A stretch of 64,000 bases of DNA from Eriocheir sinensis. Its lineage: Eukaryota; Arthropoda; Malacostraca; Decapoda; Varunidae. The notes beneath the pieces were generated by a model that saw nothing but the letters and a program-made list of their open reading frames with translations, searched no databases and was not told the origin of the DNA. The translations under genes were made by a program, and so were the position numbers. This document shows positions 42,105-54,719 of this stretch, in pieces. Each line of letters starts with the position of its first letter. Position 1 is the stretch's first letter. The stretch lies in contig NC_066553.1 of NCBI RefSeq assembly GCF_024679095.1, positions 2,705,994 to 2,769,993 on the forward strand. The letters are read 5' to 3'.

Positions 42105-45100
42105 CAAAGGAGACAGCTCAAGGGCACACAAAAAAAGGAAACAATAATAAAAAAAAAGCCTGCTACTCGCTGCTCCTAAACAAAAAAAAACTTAAAAGAC
42201 AGATGAGCCAAGTATCTGAAGGTGATAGGTATTTTGTCTGAAAACTAGTTTGGATTTAAAGAGAAAGATTATTTGTCTCTAATTTATATAGTTACTATCC
42301 AAAGGTGAGTGGTGTGCTATAGGAAATGGAGGGTGGATTGTGTGTACGTAGATGTGGAGAAAGCCTTTGATAAATTACTCTCCATCTCTCATTGTCATAA
42401 GTAGCACCATATGTATAAGTGAAGCAGTCTCTTGCAAAGCATACCTAGTCCTTCTTCCACATTGATTGTTTATCGTGTTTTGTTTCAGGCCAACATGCGC
42501 TCGCAGTCTGATGATGACATCCTGGGCTTCGACATGGATGGAGCAAGAGGGTCACAGCAACAGCAGTTGAGGTCTGGCGACGGGTTCAGCTCAGTCATGC
42601 AGCCGGGCGACCTGGACGACCGTTACAGTGATGATGTGACGGGCCTGCCGGACGACCCTGACGCAGGGCTGCCACCGCTGGTCAGTCTGCAGGGCCGGGG
42701 ACCCTCACAGCCCATGAGCATGAACCACACCCAGGGAATCACGGTGAGTCTTGATGCCCCCTCTTGTATATGTGAACAGCCTGATAGACTAATGCATTAT
42801 GAAGGCAGACTCCCTCCTCTTAGATAGTATATGATGAAAATATATGTGGAGATTTTAGGTGTGGTAAATAACATATATATATGGTCTGGGTTTGACTGCT
42901 GGCACCCTAAAAAAATGTACCTGACAATGGTTAACACATACCATGCGATCTGACCCATAACACCCACCTCTTCTTTGTCTGGTGGGTACCGGCAAACTGG
43001 AGATATTCATATTCAAATCATCGCAACATCGTGGCGGCGGGGTTGCTGCCAGCCACAAGACATGTGCTAAAGATCTCTTCAGAAAAATTGTATACATGGC
43101 TGTTTCCTTGATGGAGTACTAATTTTATGTTTGCCTTCTGAGCTCCAACACAAAGGGAAAACTTCATTGTGAGTGTGGTATAATGTCACAGCTTGCTTTA
43201 ATTTTTTGCACTACCTTTCAGAAATACAGATTTTCACACATAGTCTTTCATGGCATTGTACTCACACCCTTCTGAAGCTTCCAAAATACCAGTTTAGACT
43301 CCAGTTATTTAACTATAAGGATTGTGTCATCCACATATAACTTTCATTTGTGTCTGTCTGATTCTTAACAATATTGATTCTGACGCTGCTCTTTCCACAG
43401 GCTGGAATGCACAACATGCGGCTGTCATCGTCAGTGGCAGTGCCGCGCGCCAAGAAGCTTCAGGGTGGCAGCCGGGTAGCTCAATCCCTCGACGTGGAAG
43501 GTGTGACACTTGTGATTTAGGTGTTGGAAGCAAAACCTGAAGTACTGTAGATTTTTTTGTTGCTTTTATTTTCATTTTAGTTTATATGCTTAAACTTATT
43601 GATGTAATGTTTAGGGTTTGGTCACATGTTTTGGAATGCCTTAAATAGAGTATTGAGGAAGAAAAATTGCTGGGACTACAAAGTTCTGAGGATTTTCAGA
43701 AAGTATACATGATAGAACTTGATACTAACTGTGCTTAAGAAAATATGCAGGGTTTGAGCAATGGAAAGAAACCTACCAAGGAACACCTGTGGCAAGGGTA
43801 GAACTAGCAGAGTTACAAATGAGACAGTGTGGGAGAGGTGTTGAATACAGGAGTCATATGATATTATTTAAACAGAGAAGAGTTCAAATGTTCCATGTGA
43901 TTAAATTTATACAATCATTCCTTCTCTTACTAAAGTTTTTATCTCTCTTTTATATAGTCCCCTTTGAATAGTAGAAAACAGGACCACAGTGATGTTATTA
44001 TCAGTGTGCCTATGGGGAGAGTCACCACCACTATGTCCTTGTGTTGCAGGATTGTTTGACATGGAGGGTATGATGGAGGGCAGTGCCGCACCCAGTCACC
44101 CTTCGTACCACTCTGATGATGAGGATGACTCGGATGGTGAGTGTTGCTCCTGTCCAGGGCTGATTGTTACGCTAGTGCTGTGAGTCTAAGGGCTGCTTTC
44201 ACAGTCACTTCGTTTGTTTTGATCGTTACCAATGGCGGCGATCGACGTGTGAAACTGGCCTTTGGAGTAGTGGCGGCTGCAGAGGAAGCGAGAGGTGTTG
44301 AGAGTGTGTGGCAAGGTGCGGGGCTAGGCTAACCCCGCGCCACCACTACCCCATCGGCCAGTTTTGCGTGGAACTACTATAGTGTCGATCGCCGCCATTG
44401 GTAACGATCAAAACAAACAAAATGACTGTGAAAGCGGCCCTAAGAGGTAGTGTAATGACATGATGAAAGGCAAGCATTGAAAAACTGTGGAACACTTACA
44501 AAATTAGGTGAATGAAATTAACAGAAAGACATAAAAATTAAAGTATATGAGTAACATGCATGCTTTTCATTTGTATTGGGATTGGTGATAACGTGAGTGC
44601 CATAGGTTGGATTGATTTCATTTTTTGCAGCCAGTACTTTTATTTTTCCAAGGCTCACGGGCAAGGAGTAACTTTTGAGTATATGGGTGAACACTGCCAT
44701 GGCCACCTCTTTATTCTTTTTTTTTTTTTTTTTTTTTGTTTTTTTTTAGGAGCAGCGAGTAGCTGGCTTTTTTTATTATTGTTTCCTTTTTTTGTACCCT
44801 TGAGCTGTCTCCTTTGTTGTAAATAAAAAAAATGTTAAGTGAGCCAAGTAAGGAGGCCCAGTGAGACAGAGATGAACACCAAGGCCATGTGCAGCTTAGT
44901 GTGCTTTAACTTTTCCTAGTGGTAAAAAATTAACATGACCACCTCTCCCCTAGACTCCACCTTTGGCGAGGACTCACAGATCTCTGGTGACCACGACTCC
45001 ATGAGGGATCTGGCCAAGTCTGTACCGGTCAGCGTCCCCATGTGGCCAGCGGCGCGGCCCAAGCCCATGCCCGATGACCATGTGGTGGAGGTTAGTTACT

Positions 45101-45203
45101 CAGCATTAAACACATCACTCCCCTCCACCTTGCTCATCTCTTATTCATTTATCCTCCTTGCTCTACACACGACTGATGTGGAGGTGGTGTTTGCCCACTG
45201 CCC

Positions 45204-45241
<38 letters not shown>

Positions 45242-45798
45242 TGATTGTCTATCTATCTATCTGTCTGCCTGTCTGTCTGTGTTTTAGAGTATCTTCTGTA
45301 ATTTTCATTATCATCAATGGCCCAATTTTCAGCAAAGGTAAAGTGGGAAGGCCCCAAAAAATCAAACAAACAATTTTTTAGAATTCTTCTAAGCAACTAC
45401 AGTTCAGCCCTTGACCTCATCCTTCTGTATTACAGCAACTGCATTCCTTTTAGTTTTCTCTTACAACATGCAGTGGAACATGAAAACTTGTATAAATGCT
45501 CATGCCTCAGGATATTTTATAATTATAGTAAACAAAGTATTGAGTCAAGCTTGCATTGCTCTGTAAGCATGTGTTTGTATACATGTTTGCATACATGCAT
45601 GTATGAATAGGTGCAAGTGTGCTTGGCGTCACAGGCCTTAGATTGTCCGAGGTGATGTGATGGATATCCTGTGTCGTTTAACAGAGACCCAGTGATGTCC
45701 AGCAGATGGCAGCCTCCATTAAAGCACTCGCCCGCAGTGTCCACACCACCTCCGTTGATCTGTTTGGGGACCTTCCTCGGCCCCGACAGCCTCTGTAG
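40224..45798 (+). CDS. AKT1S1: PRAS40 / proline-rich AKT1 substrate 1 (Lobe) homologue, 9 exons
   Basis: Coding exons 40,231-40,353; 41,082-41,252; 41,360-41,533; 41,802-41,948; 42,489-42,743; 43,401-43,500; 44,050-44,136; 44,954-45,090; 45,685-45,798 give 435 residues. PRAS40 is an mTORC1 component and inhibitor controlled by Akt. The diagnostic part is C-terminal: AKSVPVSVPMW (373-383; human AKSLPVSVPVW, holding an mTORC1 site) and QQMAASIKALARSVHTTSVD then LFGDLPRPR (404-432). FDMEG (326-330), followed by an acidic Ser/Asp stretch, sits where human has its TOS-like FVMDE. Residues about 157-205 look like a coiled coil (LSRFLKKAQSQVEANIQSY). The N-terminus has CSC (6-8) and CLNC (74-77), possible zinc ligands, with no likeness to human PRAS40 that I recognise. 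It ends RPRQPL-stop, so the Akt phosphothreonine after the human RPRLN is absent. Leader exons must lie upstream of the acceptor at 40,223. Confidence 0.82.
40575..41015 (-). pseudogene. LINE reverse transcriptase C-terminal relic (minus strand)
   Basis: Minus-strand translation in one frame gives HTKKLKKRCLKGI, a stop, KHSFPHRCTDTWNDLKKEIV and QGKNIHEFNPKLDKLS, the well-known C-terminal end of non-LTR reverse transcriptase proteins (RHSKKLKK..., FSQRVVDTWN-LPEEIV). Upstream parts (GLPTL-like, ERIQ) are in other frames. Frameshifts and stops show it is dead. It sits in the intron between coding exons 1 and 2 of the PRAS40 homologue. Confidence 0.8.
41264..41295. repeat. (GA)n microsatellite beside a splice donor
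   Basis: (GA)n begins 13 bases after the donor GTGAGTGTGTG of PRAS40 coding exon 2. Confidence 0.9.
42062..42185 (+). repeat. Dispersed element E with poly(T), plus orientation
   Basis: A long T run is followed by ACAACAAAGGAGACAGCTCA, AGGGCAC, AAACAATAATAAAAAAAAGC and CTGCTACTCGCTGCTCCTAA. It is almost exactly the reverse complement of 44,735-44,830. Confidence 0.85.
44190..44440. mobile_element. PIF/Harbinger-type MITE, 251 bp
   Basis: Inverted arms of about 57 bases start GGGCTGCTTTCACAGTCACT and GGGCCGCTTTCACAGTCATT and share TTTGTTTTGATCGTTACCAA and TGGCGGCGATCGAC. Both sides are flanked by TAA, the 3-base TWA duplication typical of Harbinger. Its ends differ from the autonomous element at 27,312, so it belongs to another family. 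It lies in the intron after PRAS40 exon 7. Confidence 0.88.
44705..44832 (-). repeat. Dispersed element E, inverted partner of 42,062
   Basis: TTAGGAGCAGCGAGTAGCTG, TTATTATTGTTTCC and CCTTGAGCTGTCTCCTTTGT with GTAAATAAAA mirror the copy at 42,062. Between the two arms lie PRAS40 coding exons 5-7. Confidence 0.85.
45206..45285. repeat. (GT)n and (CTAT)n/(CTGT)n microsatellites
   Basis: GT run at 45,207-45,240 followed by TCTATCTATCTATCTGTCTG, in the last PRAS40 intron. Confidence 0.95.
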
Positions 45799-48700
45799 GA
45801 CGTGGACAGCTAGGGCAGCTCCGTGGAATAGCGTACAACAGAGGCAGTGTGTGTGTTATTAGTGTGCCTATGCACACATGTCCGTGCACATGTGTGCATA
45901 CATACAGCAAGATCTCCCCAATAGTGATTTCCAATTTTTTTCTATAATAACAGCAAGTCAAAATAGATACCAAGTTTCTACAATGTTTGGATTACTTCCT
46001 GGAAGGAAGCATGTGCCAGCATCTTGGATGGCATTTATTTGCTGCCATTTTGATGGCATAGTCATCAGACTTGCATCCTGGTCACAGCCAAGGACACATG
46101 CACAAAGGGATATTGGATGCCTCAACTGGTGGACTGCTACCATTGTTTTCCCATATGAACCCCTCCCTCCTTTAGTTTTTTTTTTTTTTTTTTTTTTTCC
46201 CTGAAGTAAAAGAAATTGCTGTCTGAATGACATGAGGTTTCAACACACCTTAAAGGTGTTAATAAGGTGTTTGGTATGACAATTGTTCTAAGGCTTGTGC
46301 ATGACAACCACTGTGGCATCAACCGATGGCTGCATGCTTCTTGCCACTATTGCTTCTCGTCCTCACCCAGTTCCATCAACACGTCATCAAATCCATCAAA
46401 GCCAACCCTTACAATTACTGGTTATAGAGGTGAAAATATCACACAGCAGCACGCACACCACAACACAGGCTGTGGGTGAGCCGTGTTCTAGCTATGCATC
46501 AGGTGTCGTCTCTGACTCCTGACCCAAATCTAAGCACAGCACTGAGTGGTATCCTGATTGATAAATGCTCTAATCTGCACAGTATGACTGCTCCTACATT
46601 TTATTCCTTGCATTCTTTACATTTTCTATACCATTCAATGGTGTGTTTGCATGTAGGTCAGAAGTCAGACACTTGGTACATTGTTAATGTCTCTCATCCT
46701 TGGATGCACTCAGGTCACCCACTAGCCCAAAGGTTTTGTTCCTTGTGGTTTGAAGTAGAATGTGTGCTGCTGTGTGATAGTGTTGATGGAAGTGGGGCGG
46801 GGCCAGCCTGGAAACAGAGTAAATGGTACATCACAGTAGCCTCCATGTGCAAGCTTTGGAACACCCATCAAGAGGGACACCTCATCAGCTCCCTTGAGAG
46901 GAGTGACTGCTATTAAGTGCTTGCAATTGAAAAAAGGTCAATTAGTACTGGAATTAGAACCAATAATTAGGGTTTATCCCTAATGTTAAGCTTTTTATTT
47001 GGAACCCTTCTCCTCCAAGACTATCAGACCTACATTATTGGATAAGTTCTCTATGGAAACAATGTGAAGTGTGTTATTGGTTGAGTTCTCATTGGAAACA
47101 ATGTGAAACATAGATTAAATATATTGAAAATATCTTAAATCTGTTCAGGTCTTGATGCTATGGCCTTTTAAAATGTCAATGACCCTAACAAGCTTGGTTT
47201 AGACCCATAACTTTCAAACTGAGGCTGGTAGGGAAATTATCTTCAATTAAAAAAGTCAGAATTTAACACTTTCAAACAAAACTCAACCAGTGTTTTAGGT
47301 CTAATAGTTTTTGAGTTTTTGAAGCTTGTAAGTTAAACATGTCACATTTTGAGAAATATACTTTCAAAGTCTTAAATGTTATTTACAAAATAATAATATG
47401 TGCAAACTGCGCTGATTTTTACCAACTTAGGGATGTTGGATGGAGAAATTTTGCCTTAGGGATAATTTTGGCACTGCCATCTTGATTACGGAAAATACTA
47501 GGACGGTCAGGTTTTCAACCTTTTGCGTACTGTAACACCCACCATGACTTAGGATTTTTATCACTTCACCTAAAAAAAAAGTAATGACAGAAGGGTTTCA
47601 AATGGAAAAAATGTGTGAATTAAAGTCCTGGGTTGGAGGCACCAACCAACCCTTTCTTTGTGTACCTCACCTCTTTGCTAATACTGCCATTTTTCAGGCG
47701 CTAGTAAGATGCCATTGGTGAGATCCTGCTATAGTTTGAGACAGTTGTTTACTTGACAATTAAGGTTTATATATATATATATAGAGAGAGAGACAGATAG
47801 ACATTGACTGACGGAAAGAAGAATCTAGTGCCTCACAGGGGATCACTAAGTATAGCTTCAAGCTGGGAAATTTAAAACAAACTGTATATAATGAAGTTAT
47901 CAGTATTGCCTTTGGAGAATATATATGTACATATATATATTGTTTTATACCATGGATGTGTTCAGGAAAGTAACTTTTGTATGAAGAAGTGTTGACACTT
48001 ACGTACACATGGTGAAGACTTGTTTGTGGAGTTTCAGTGAGAATTGTTCAGATAATTAGTCTCTCTATTGGTAAAACTGTTCCCTGTTTATGACAGACCT
48101 CTCTAAAAGATTACAAAACATTGCATGCAGGAGCATTGCTAGGACTTAATGGGTGATGGACACAGCATGCATGCAGCTGGGGAAGCCTGCTAAGGGAGGG
48201 GGGTTGCTGCCACCCTCCCTCCCCCAAGGGATGCCCCTGCCTGTAGAGTGTTGGGTTCTGGAAACTTAACAGTTAAGAGCATAAGTCCGAGGGTTTGTAG
48301 TTCCTTCACTCGTCTTGAAAGTTTTGTTTAGTTCAAAGGCAATATTTGTTTAAGGTAATGTTACAAAGAAAATTATAAATTCTTCGATGGCTGTGAATGC
48401 ATTTTTTCCTCTTCAACTGTTACGTAAGAAGTAGAGTGTGAAGTACATTGCCTTCACCCTAAAGATATAATGCTCTGTTATCAATATTCCATTAGCAGTT
48501 TGGTCAACTTGAAATAAGTTGTTCTCAGACATAGAGAACAAAGACTTTAGTATAGATGTACTGATGATGATATTTTTCTTTTGCTGTGGCTTTAAATGTC
48601 CGTTCAGCACTGAGGGTGTGACGGCGCTCAGAGATCTGATGTGTCCACAGGGAAGTGGGTGAAATGTGAAACTATTATGTGTTGTATTATCCATATTAGA
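45799..48700. other. PRAS40 3' flank, no gene seen
   Basis: Probable 3' UTR followed by intergenic sequence. A T run at 46,176-46,199 and short TA and GA runs at 47,768-47,790 are the only repeats noted. Frames up to about 146 codons show no family resemblance. No convincing poly(A) signal close to the stop was found. Confidence 0.45.
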
Positions 48701-48715
48701 CGTTTGCATTTTTCA

Positions 48716-49430
48716 TGAGCTTTGTTTGTCACCCGACCTTCATTACTCTTCCTTCTTTTATTTTTCCTTCACCTCCTCTTCATTAACCTCTATCCCCTTT
48801 CCCCCTCCTCTTCCTCCTTCTCCTGCTTCTATTGAGCTTTGTTTGTCACCCAACCTTCATTACTCTCTTCCTTCTTTTATTTTTCCTTCACCTCCTCTTC
48901 ATTTACCTCTGTCCCCTTTCCCCCTGCTCCTCCTCCTCCTGCTTCTATTGAGCTTTGTTTGTCACCCGACCTTCATTACTCTCTTCCTTCTTTTATTTTT
49001 CCTTCACCTCCTCTTCATTTACCTCTGTCCCCTTTCCCCCTCCTCTTCCTCCTTCTCCTGCTTCTATTGAGCTTTGTTTGTCACCTGACCTTCATTACTC
49101 TCTTCCTTCTTTTATTTTTCCTTCACCTCCTCTTCATTTATGTCTATCCCCTTTCCCCCTGCTCCTCCTCCTCCTCCTGCTTCTATTGAGCTTTGTTTGT
49201 CATCCGACCTTCATTACTCTTCTTTCTTTTATTTTTCCTTCACCTCCTCTTCATTTACCTCTGTCCCCTTTCCCCCTCCTCTTCCTCCTTCTCCTGCTTC
49301 TATTGAGCTTTGTTTGTCACCCAACCTTCATTACTCTCTTCCTTCTTTTATTTTTCCTTCACCTCCTCTTCATTTACCTCTATCCCCTTTCCCCCTCCCC
49401 TTCCTCCTTCTCCTGCTTCTATTCTTGTGT
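48716..49430. repeat. Minisatellite, 6 copies of about 118 bp
   Basis: Units starting GAGCTTTGTTTGTCACCCGA near 48,718, 48,834, 48,950, 49,069, 49,187 and 49,304, each with CTTCATTACTC, TTTATTTTTCCTTCACCTCC and CCCCTTTCCCCCT. Alternating subtypes (CCTCTTCCTCC and GCTCCTCCTCC) suggest two-unit duplications. The frames are repeat artefacts. Confidence 0.93.
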
Positions 49431-49439
49431 CTCACCTCT

Positions 49440-52400
49440 CCCTCCTACTCCTTGCAGCTATGGTTTCTAGTCTTCATCATCAGTATTTTTTCTGCTATCT
49501 GGTTTCTGATATTACCTCTGGGTCTAAAGTATGTTTTGCAGCTGTTCTAAGATAGATCTTGTAGCTGCTACACAGCCATCCGTATGTGTGTGGTAACCTT
49601 CATTGTTGATTTCAGAACATCTGACGGGATGAAGTGTGTAGTGAGTGTGTTCAGCCACTAACGTGATGCATGCTGGGGTTGGAGTGTGTTCACCAATCTG
49701 TACGCAGCAGTTCAATTAGTGCTCATATCAGGAAAATGACCAAGTTGGAAAAATGAACTGAGGCATAGAAAGGAACTTGAGCTTAGGTTATAATAAAAGA
49801 ATTGTCAAAACAAAGATTTTAATTTTTTTTAGATTTGACAGTAGAGCATTTTTATACTTACATTCATTTTCCAGAGCAGCTTTGTTCCTGATATGAGTAT
49901 TAATTGGAGTAATGCATACAAAATGGCAAACATACCTTGCCTGAACTCTCTTAAAGTGCAATTACTGATAAAACTTTGTAAGCTCCAGCCTGTGTTGTAC
50001 CATGCATGAAGATCAATTACAAAGGGCTTTGTGGACTCATAAGTGGTCTTGTTGGCGTGCGGCAAAGTTTGACAGGTAAATGAGGCAGGGCTTTGGCAAT
50101 CACTTTCTCAGTAGTCACACTGTAATAAATTGAGAGTTTTGAGGATAGCGGAAGTTATGACTTTAATGACAGTATTTCAAATATTTATGCTTCCACAAGG
50201 TAATAATATGTTCTTAATTTTCTCAAGCTAACAATGGTTTCCTCACCCTAGGGATTAACATAACATAGATGTAAGTAAACCTGTGCCTTGTCTGACTTAA
50301 CAGTTTTTTGTTCATTTAGTTGCTGTAACACGATGTAAATGCTACTAACTTCAGCAAGCCTGCAAAGAAGCTTTTAATTGTGTTCTTGACTGTCTCTGTT
50401 ATTTGTATATATTGTGTGTTTTTGTGCAGAACTTATGGAAGGAATTGTGCTCAATTGACAACTGTGTTGGACTGAGTTTGGGAAATAGTTCAAAGAGTGT
50501 TTAGAGAGTGTTGCCTTTTAAAAGTGATTTCAATGAGAGTGGCAAAGAAAATAAATTAACTGTCTTCTCCCAGGAGTGCTGTGATATCATGAGGGCTCCT
50601 GGCAAGCTGTTGCACTCTTTACTGTTGCACTTAATATTGTTTTGGGAAGTGTCCAAAATTGTAAAAAAGGAATGGCCACTGAGGCAATGTTGCACCACCA
50701 GTAGTGAAGCAAAGTAGCTAATGGGTTCTGCATTGATACTGTGGATTTGTGTGGCTGTTGTACAATCACTGCAGGGTGTAACGGGCTTGTCGGGGGTCTA
50801 AATAATAATAATACATTGATATCCTACTATAACAAGGGCAGTTATCAATATGTGTCAGTCCCTTGGCTTTTTTGGTTTCTTGCATAATGACTGACTTAAT
50901 AGAACAAGCTTAAGTTTTGATTGTTCTCAGTGCCAAGTTATAACAAATGCCATAAAAAAAAATTGTAGATGTTAAACTTCACTGTATCTTCAGGAATCAT
51001 AATACTGGAGTTGTTATTGTGTCTTTTGATACTTGGTTTCCATGGGGATGCATTGGCTAAGATTATTCATGTCAAATTAGACAATAGTGGAAAGAGAAGA
51101 GAGGGACACATGATGAGGGAATATTAACATCCCTCCTCCACTCATCAAGCCTCCATGCCAGAGCCTGTGTGAAGATGACTGGCAAGGTTGTGTTAGGGTT
51201 AGCATTTTGCTGCTTTCATACTCTTTACTTTTTTTTTTCTTTTTTTTAATAGTTGTCTTTTATGTGTACCAGTGTAGTTCTTAGGTGTATTACCAAGTGT
51301 AGTGATCAGTAGATGGTAACATTTATTGATAAGAATCAGGTACAAAAAAGCTCGCTCACTTTGGTCAGTAGTCAGTTGTGGTTTAGAGGAGGGATGTTGA
51401 CGGTGACTGAACCTCCGCCAGCCAACACAACACTCACAAGGGTATGCCATGTTAAGGTCTGCTGAGCCAGTGGCAGGCCTTCAGAGTTCCTGTAGAACCA
51501 TGTAGGGCCTCCATGGTGCCTTTGGAGCCACATAGGGTGTGGGGTGGTACCTTTAGGGTCATGCATAGTCTGGGGGATTCTTGAGGGCTTCATGCCAAAC
51601 AAAGATTCACTGATGGCTGCAGCACAGGCCAGTTGTGGACAGGCTTCCATGCTGTTGAGGGTTTTGGCTGCTTCTTAAATTTGTAAGGAATTTAGTCCGG
51701 TGACAATAAGGCCACTCAGTGTAATTGTGATCTACTCACTCCTCCGCTGCAAGGATTTTTTTCCTCTTCATTTTAGCTTTTTCCTAATATATTCTATGTT
51801 GAAGGGGGAAAGTACTGAGTAGTGCCAGTATTCTTGCTGGTAACCTGGATGTTGCACTTCCCCTGTGTCCCGGGGTAATGGGTTCTCGCCCACCACAGAC
51901 TGAAGTGCCAGTGGAACAAAGATGCACGGAGGCCACACACAGCTGCAGCGTGTGTTCCCAACTCTATCTTATCATCAGTGAGATTCTCACATATAAAAGA
52001 TTAAAGTTTATTTAAGGAACAATAAAGATATATGCTGGTCACTTAAGCTGTTAGAGGAAATATCTTAGATGAGATGATTCTAGTTGATACTTTTAAAGGG
52101 TAACATCATTGACCACAAGTAAGTGTAGATGATAGATAAATGACCATTTGTTAGATAAGATATATTTGTGCAACTAACAAAAAAATATGCAAATATGAGC
52201 TACAATGTGAGTAATGCTTCCCTTGTCTGAAAAATAAGCCAGACTGGAATATTGGCACAGCTTGGTACTCTTCCCTCTAGATAGACAGGATTTATTTCTT
52301 TATAACAAAGTGGCCTCCTGACTCTTGTGTCCCAGCCTTGGGGTGCCTCGGTATGCCCCACACAGCAGAGGCACCAGCAGTAGCAGTGGCCAGCAGGTCC

Positions 52401-52740
52401 ACTGTTTGCCACATAAGTGAAGTCATACAGCATTGTGTGGCTGCTTGTCCTGGCACACGTTAATGGTCTGCCATGTTCAGCGGTCATGGTGTTTGTAGTA
52501 ATATATTTGCCAAAACTGAACTGTTTAATAAACATTCTTCAACAGCCTGTTTTTGTCTTTCACATGAGTTGTGAATTTTAGGTTATTTCATGATCACCAG
52601 AACTGTCTGGAGTGCTTGGCCTTGGCCACAGGTGCAGCCAACAGCAGACACCAGGGAGGAATTCTTATTGTTTCTTACTCTTCCGCAAGGCTTCATGATT
52701 TTAGTTTTTTCAAGGTTTTCATAGTGTCTTGGTGTGACGG
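49440..52740. other. Intergenic sequence, no gene seen
   Basis: Nothing coding recognised. A SINE tail fragment at 51,866-51,960 is listed separately. Confidence 0.4.
51866..51960 (+). mobile_element. SINE tail fragment
   Basis: CCCTGTGTCCCGGGGTAATG, TTCTCGCCCACCACAGACT and CCACACACAGCTGCAGC match the 3' part of the minus-strand SINE at 28,300. The tRNA-like head is missing. Confidence 0.65.
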
Positions 52741-52767
52741 TAGATATGTATTGGTGTTCATGTTATT

Positions 52768-52905
52768 ATAATTATGATTATTATTATTATTATTACTATA
52801 TATATTACTACTATTACCTACTACTACCACCACTACTACTACTGCTACTTATTATTATTATTATTTTTATTATTATTATCATTATTATTATTATTATTAT
52901 CTCCG
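52768..52905. repeat. (ATT)n and (CTA)n microsatellite
   Basis: ATT triplets at 52,770-52,795 and 52,848-52,900 with CTA triplets between. Confidence 0.95.
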
Positions 52906-53179
52906 ATACAGAGAATAAAAACAGATACGTCTGTTCCAATGTGTTATGAGTCAGCTGACAGAAGTAGGACACATTTATAAAATTTATGGCTTGATAACAG
53001 CTTACCCTCAACTAATTTTTGCTGAGAACATTACTCAGGTTGGTTACATATGAGACTATATTCCCCCGTTAAAACCAAGCCTGTTGGACCCATTGAAGGA
53101 GCTGGAGGGCTTTAAAGATAGGCTGGGGTGTATATATATATAGCTACTCTATGCAGCTTTAGCCCCTTGCCTTCAGCTC

Positions 53180-54718
53180 TAATCTCAACTAAATTATCAT
53201 GTTCCTCTTCCTCTTACTTTTCCTTCCTTTACTTTACACTCCTTCCCCAACTAAATCAATATGTTCCTCTACCTCTTACTTTTCCTTCCTTTACTCCTTC
53301 CCCAACTAAATCAAAATGTTCCTCTACCTCTTACTTTTCCTTCCTTTACTTTACTCTCCTTCCCCAACTAAATCAACATGTTCCTCTACCTCTTACTTCT
53401 CTTTCCTTTACTCCTTCCTCAACTAAATCAACATGTTCCTCTACCTCTTACTTCTCTTTCCTTTACTTTACTCCTTCCTCAACTAAATCAACATGTTCCT
53501 CTACCTCTTACTTTTCTTTACTTTACACTCCTTCCCCAACTAAATCAACATGTTCCTCTACCTCTTACTTTTCCTTCCTTTACTTTACACTCCTTCCCCA
53601 ACTAAATCAACATGTTCCTTTTCCTCTTACTTTTCCTTCCTTTACTTTACTCCTTCCCCAACTAAATCAATATGTTCCTCTACCTCTTACTTTTCTTTAC
53701 TTTAAACTCCTTCCCCAACTAAATCAATATGTTCCTCTACCTCTTACTTTTCCTTCCTTTACTTTACACTCCTTCCCCAACTAAATCAACATGTTCCTCT
53801 ACCTCTTACTTTTCCTTCCCTTACTTTACACTCCTTCCCCAACTAAATCAACATGTTCCTCTACCTCTTACTTTTCTTTCCTTTACTTTACTCCTTCCCC
53901 AACTAAATCAACATGTTCCTCTTACTTTTCCTTCCTTCACTTTACACTCCTTCCCCAACTAAATCAACATGTTCCTCTTACTTTTCCTTCCTTCACTTTA
54001 CACTCCTTCCCCAACTAAATCAACATGTTCCTCTTACTTTTCCTTCCTTCACTTTACACTCCTTCCCCAACTAAATCAACATGTTCCTCTACCTCTTACT
54101 TTTCCTTCCTTTACTTACACTCCTCCTCCAACTAAATCAATATGTTCCTCTACCTCTTACTTTTCTTTACACTCCTTCCCCAACTAAATCAAAATGTTCC
54201 TCTACCTCTTACTTTTCTTTACTTTACTCCTTCCCCTTAAATCAACATGTTCCTCTACCTCTTACTTTTCCTTCCTTTACTTTACACTCCTCCTCCAACT
54301 AAATCAACATGTTCCTCTACCTCTTACTTTTCTTTCCTTTACTTTACTCCTTCCCCAACTAAATCAACATGTTCCTCTACCTCTTACTTTTCTTTCCTTT
54401 ACTTTACTCCTTCCCCAACTAAATCAACATGTTCCTCTACCTCTTACTTTTCCTTCCTTTACTTTAAACTCCTTCCCCAACTAAATCAACATGTTCCTCT
54501 ACCTCTTACTTTTCTTTACTTTAAACTCCTTCCCCAACTAAATCAATATGTTCCTCTACCTCTTACTTTTCCTTCCTTTACTTTACACTCCTCCTCCAAC
54601 TAAATCAATATGTTCCTCTACCTCTTACTTTTCTTTACTTTACACTCCTTCCCCAACTAAATCAACATGTTCCTCTACCTCTTACTTTTCCTTCCCTTAC
54701 TTTAAACTCCTTCCCCAA
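53180..54718. repeat. Minisatellite, about 26 copies of 50-62 bp
   Basis: Unit: CCCCAACTAAATCAACATGT, TCCTCTACCTCTTACTTTTC, CTTCCTTTACTTTACACTCC. Length variants arise from loss of CTCTAC, CTTC or TTTAC sub-blocks, and variants (AATATG or AACATG; TTAAACTCC or TTACACTCC) recur in runs. Frames through it repeat PTKSTCSSTSYFSF and are artefacts. Confidence 0.95.
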
Positions 54719-54719
54719 T

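Noticed and set aside
46476..46916. 146-codon open frame downstream of the PRAS40 homologue
   Set aside because: No family resemblance, no splice sites in phase and no codon bias; likely 3' UTR or intergenic chance frame.
48666..49550. Overlapping frames of 80-170 codons
   Set aside because: They are readings of the 118-bp minisatellite.
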